Shown in pieces: positions 6,453 through 8,161 of a DNA stretch of 8,161 nt (positions are counted from its first letter, which is position 1; every line of letters begins with the position of its first letter). The DNA is from Commensalibacter sp963921845 (GTDB lineage Bacteria; Pseudomonadota; Alphaproteobacteria; Acetobacterales; Acetobacteraceae). The position numbers and the translations under genes were made by a program. The DNA lies in contig NZ_CAWUGZ010000056.1 of assembly GCF_963921845.1 (NCBI RefSeq), positions 1-8,161 on the forward strand, in the 5' to 3' direction. Under the pieces are notes generated by a model. The model was given only the letters and a program-made list of their open reading frames with translations, searched no databases and was not told the DNA's origin.

Positions 6453-7985
6453 TTAATGGGTTTGTGGTTTTTTATCCTGAGTTTTTAAAGGTGCAGTAAG
6501 GGCTTTATTTTCATTAGCAGCGTTAGGTAGGCTTTTATGTGTTTCGTTTTGTGCTGATGGACGTTGTGGGTTAGTAGAAGGTGACAAGTCTTTTTGTACG
6601 GGCAAACCTGCCATCGAACGAACCACTTTTATCCCTTGTTGCAGTTGAAAATCCGTGGAGGGGTTTTTGTAGTCAAATTTTGGCCAGTTTTTGGGAGGTT
6701 GTGAAGGAATAGAGGAGGCGATAGCAGGTAAGTCACTACGAGTAGGGGCTTTTTCTTTATTACCGCCTTCATTTTTAATGATATGCATAAGATCGGCTTC
6801 GCGTATATTAAATTCAGGCTCTTCATAACTATCTTGAACTTTGATGTCAGGGGTAATTCCTAATCCCTGTATCGAGCGTCCTGAAGGGGTATAGTACCGA
6901 GCAATGGTCAGTCTGACGGCACCGTTTCCTGGTATAGGCATAACCGATTGTACCGATCCTTTCCCAAATGTTTTTTCACCCAAAAGAATTGCGCGTCTGT
7001 GATCTTGCAAGGCACCCGAAACAATTTCACTTGCAGAAGCCGATCCCCCATTGGTCAGAACCACGATGGGTAATCCATTCGTGATGTCATAGCCATTGGC
7101 ATTCCAGCGTTGGTTGTCTTTGGGATTGCGAGCTTTTGTAGAAACAATTGCCCCTTCTTTCACAAAATCCTGAGTAACCGCTATAGCTTGATCAAGCAAC
7201 CCACCAGGATCGTTTCTAAGATCAAGGATTAACCCTGCAAGTTTATTTTTAGCTTGTTCTTGGAGTTTAGTGTAAGCTTTTTTCATGCCTTTCTCAGTTT
7301 CTTCATTGAACTGAGAAATGCGTATATAGCCAATTCGATCGTATAAAGCCGACTTAATGACTTGTATATGTATGATTTCACGTGTCAAGGTAACTTTGAT
7401 GGGTTTTGGGGTTTTAAGCCGTATTAATGTCAATGTAATTTGTGTATTGGGTTTGCCACGCATTTTATCGACAGCAGTATTTAGCGTCATACCGTCTATG
7501 CTTTTACCATCAATGGCTACAATATAATCCCCAGATTTGATGTCTGCTCTGGCCGCAGGAGTGCCATCAATAGGGGAAACGACTTTAATATGACCGTCAT
7601 CTTCTTGTACTTCCAATCCCAGCCCTCCAAACTCGCCTTTGGTTTGGATTTCCATATTATGGAATTGTTTTTCGGTCATATAGGAGCTATGTGGATCCAA
7701 TCCAGTTAGCATGCCATTAAGCGCATTGGTTATAAGGTCTTTGTCCGAAACTGGCTCAACATAATTGGCACGAACGCGTTCAAAAACGTCGCCAAACAAG
7801 GTTAATAGGCGATACGTTTCGGCACTATTATCCGTTTTACTTTCTAGTTTTTTAATATCTTCCGCCAGAGCAGCAGAGGTCACGGTTTGGTAAGTGTTAT
7901 GGGTCCAGTAATGTACTTTCGACCCAAGCCCTATACCAACGGCAAAAAGGGTTGTTCCTAAAAATAACCCAGTACGAAACTTCAT
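6453..7985 (-). CDS. ctpA: Carboxy-terminal processing protease (S41 family)
   Basis: A periplasmic, membrane-anchored serine protease that trims or degrades proteins from their C-terminus and, in proteobacteria, helps control cell-wall hydrolases. Residues 5-22 form an uncleaved-looking signal anchor. A helical N-terminal region (about 55-110) precedes the PDZ domain (about 118-190, with GLGLEV at 121-126). The S41 core has LILDLRNDPGG (252-262), GGSASASE (313-320) with catalytic Ser317, and GEKTFGKGSVQ (336-346) with Lys342 and Gln346; the 25-residue Ser-Lys spacing matches E. coli Prc. After GRSIQGLGITPD (369-380) come a variable region and a Pro/Asn/Ser/Lys-rich tail of about 45 residues with low complexity. 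The 510 residues are somewhat long for the CtpA branch because of that tail. It lies downstream of an envC-like gene and just upstream of rppH, a known alphaproteobacterial cluster in which the EnvC partner also acts in septal wall splitting. Confidence 0.94.
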   Translation of the reverse strand: MKFRTGLFLGTTLFAVGIGLGSKVHYWTHNTYQTVTSAALAEDIKKLESKTDNSAETYRLLTLFGDVFERVRANYVEPVSDKDLITNALNGMLTGLDPHSSYMTEKQFHNMEIQTKGEFGGLGLEVQEDDGHIKVVSPIDGTPAARADIKSGDYIVAIDGKSIDGMTLNTAVDKMRGKPNTQITLTLIRLKTPKPIKVTLTREIIHIQVIKSALYDRIGYIRISQFNEETEKGMKKAYTKLQEQAKNKLAGLILDLRNDPGGLLDQAIAVTQDFVKEGAIVSTKARNPKDNQRWNANGYDITNGLPIVVLTNGGSASASEIVSGALQDHRRAILLGEKTFGKGSVQSVMPIPGNGAVRLTIARYYTPSGRSIQGLGITPDIKVQDSYEEPEFNIREADLMHIIKNEGGNKEKAPTRSDLPAIASSIPSQPPKNWPKFDYKNPSTDFQLQQGIKVVRSMAGLPVQKDLSPSTNPQRPSAQNETHKSLPNAANENKALTAPLKTQDKKPQTH

Positions 7986-7992
7986 GCTGATT

Positions 7993-7999
7993 CTCTCCT
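7993..7999 (-). promoter_or_regulatory. Ribosome binding site of ctpA
   Basis: On the - strand AGGAGAG lies seven bases before the ATG at 7985. It is the strongest Shine-Dalgarno in the window and fixes the ctpA start. Confidence 0.7.
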
Positions 8000-8049
8000 G
8001 ACGATCTGTCTTTTAAAAGAAACGAAATAATAAATAGTTTGATGTTGAA

Positions 8050-8055
8050 ATTATA
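8050..8055 (-). promoter_or_regulatory. Possible -10 element before ctpA
   Basis: The 107 bases between the envC-like stop and ctpA are very AT-rich. On the - strand a perfect TATAAT lies here, 64 bases before the ctpA ATG, and another at 8076-8081. Neither has a recognisable TTGACA-like -35 at 16-18 bases, and such hexamers are frequent by chance in AT-rich DNA. An internal promoter for ctpA-rppH is possible but weakly supported. Confidence 0.2.
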
Positions 8056-8092
8056 GGTATCTCTTTTAGTATAAAATTATATAAAAATCGAC

Positions 8093-8161
8093 TTATAAAA
8101 AAGGGGCGGGATTAATTATCTTTTCACCTTTTCTAAGTTGAACAAAAAAGGTGGGTCTACC
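8093..8161 (-). CDS. envC: C-terminal end of an EnvC-type murein hydrolase activator (partial)
   Basis: Entering from the right edge on the - strand, an open frame gives 22 codons and a TAA at 8095-8093. It begins GRPTFFVQLRKG and ends KIINPAPFL. This matches the closing strand of LytM/M23 domains of EnvC-like proteins, whose ends typically read like YFELRRNG followed by a P-x-P-[WF]-L terminus. EnvC activates septal amidases in the periplasm. The placement 107 bases upstream of ctpA agrees with the common alphaproteobacterial order envC-ctpA. The catalytic region lies outside the window, so whether this member is a degenerate activator or an active M23 peptidase cannot be told. The name rests on a short stretch plus context. 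Confidence 0.7.
   Translation of the reverse strand, partial: GRPTFFVQLRKGEKIINPAPFL

Noticed and set aside
8125..8153. Eight-base inverted repeat CACCTTTT / AAAAGGTG with a 13-base loop
   Set aside because: It falls inside the coding end of the envC-like gene and no T-run follows on either strand, so a terminator or operator role is not supported.
1..8161. CRISPR arrays, tRNA or rRNA genes, insertion sequences, attachment sites
   Set aside because: No regularly spaced repeats, no tRNA cloverleaf, and no transposase or terminal inverted repeats were seen on either strand. The only repeat of note is the rppH remnant.

Overview
The window reads as chromosomal DNA of an AT-rich alphaproteobacterium. 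The best fit is an Acetobacteraceae-type genome of the reduced, host-associated kind (Commensalibacter-like), but this is an inference from protein style and gene order, not from a marker gene. The pointers are a short CCA/poly(A) polymerase without an HD domain followed by an MsbA-type exporter, and an envC-ctpA-rppH order typical of Alphaproteobacteria.

The layout is two convergent blocks. On the + strand (1-5832) come a possible tail of an upstream gene, a tRNA CCA-adding enzyme/poly(A) polymerase, a fused ABC exporter, and an overlapping emrA-emrB pair for a two-part inner-membrane and periplasmic drug pump. On the - strand (8161-5962) come the last 22 codons of an EnvC-type murein hydrolase activator, the carboxy-terminal processing protease CtpA, and the RNA pyrophosphohydrolase RppH, 14 bases after ctpA. 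The 129 bases where the blocks meet hold a decayed partial copy of the rppH 3' part.

Functionally, the + block joins tRNA 3'-end maintenance (or RNA tailing) with export across the inner membrane. EmrA and EmrB should form one pump, which needs an outer-membrane TolC-like channel that is not here; the ABC exporter may move lipid or another amphiphile. The - block joins cell-wall remodelling (EnvC, CtpA) with 5'-end-dependent RNA decay (RppH).

Most of the window is ordinary housekeeping and transport DNA, and I see no new defence or mobile system. Two points deserve a second look. First, a degraded tandem copy of the rppH 3' end lies directly behind rppH, and the last four codons and the stop codon of rppH appear to be read out of frame from it. 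Second, the CCA gene lacks any in-frame ATG or GTG before its catalytic motifs, and a natural-looking N-terminus lies in another frame joined at a CCCC run. That suggests an indel, a sequencing error or +1 frameshifting.
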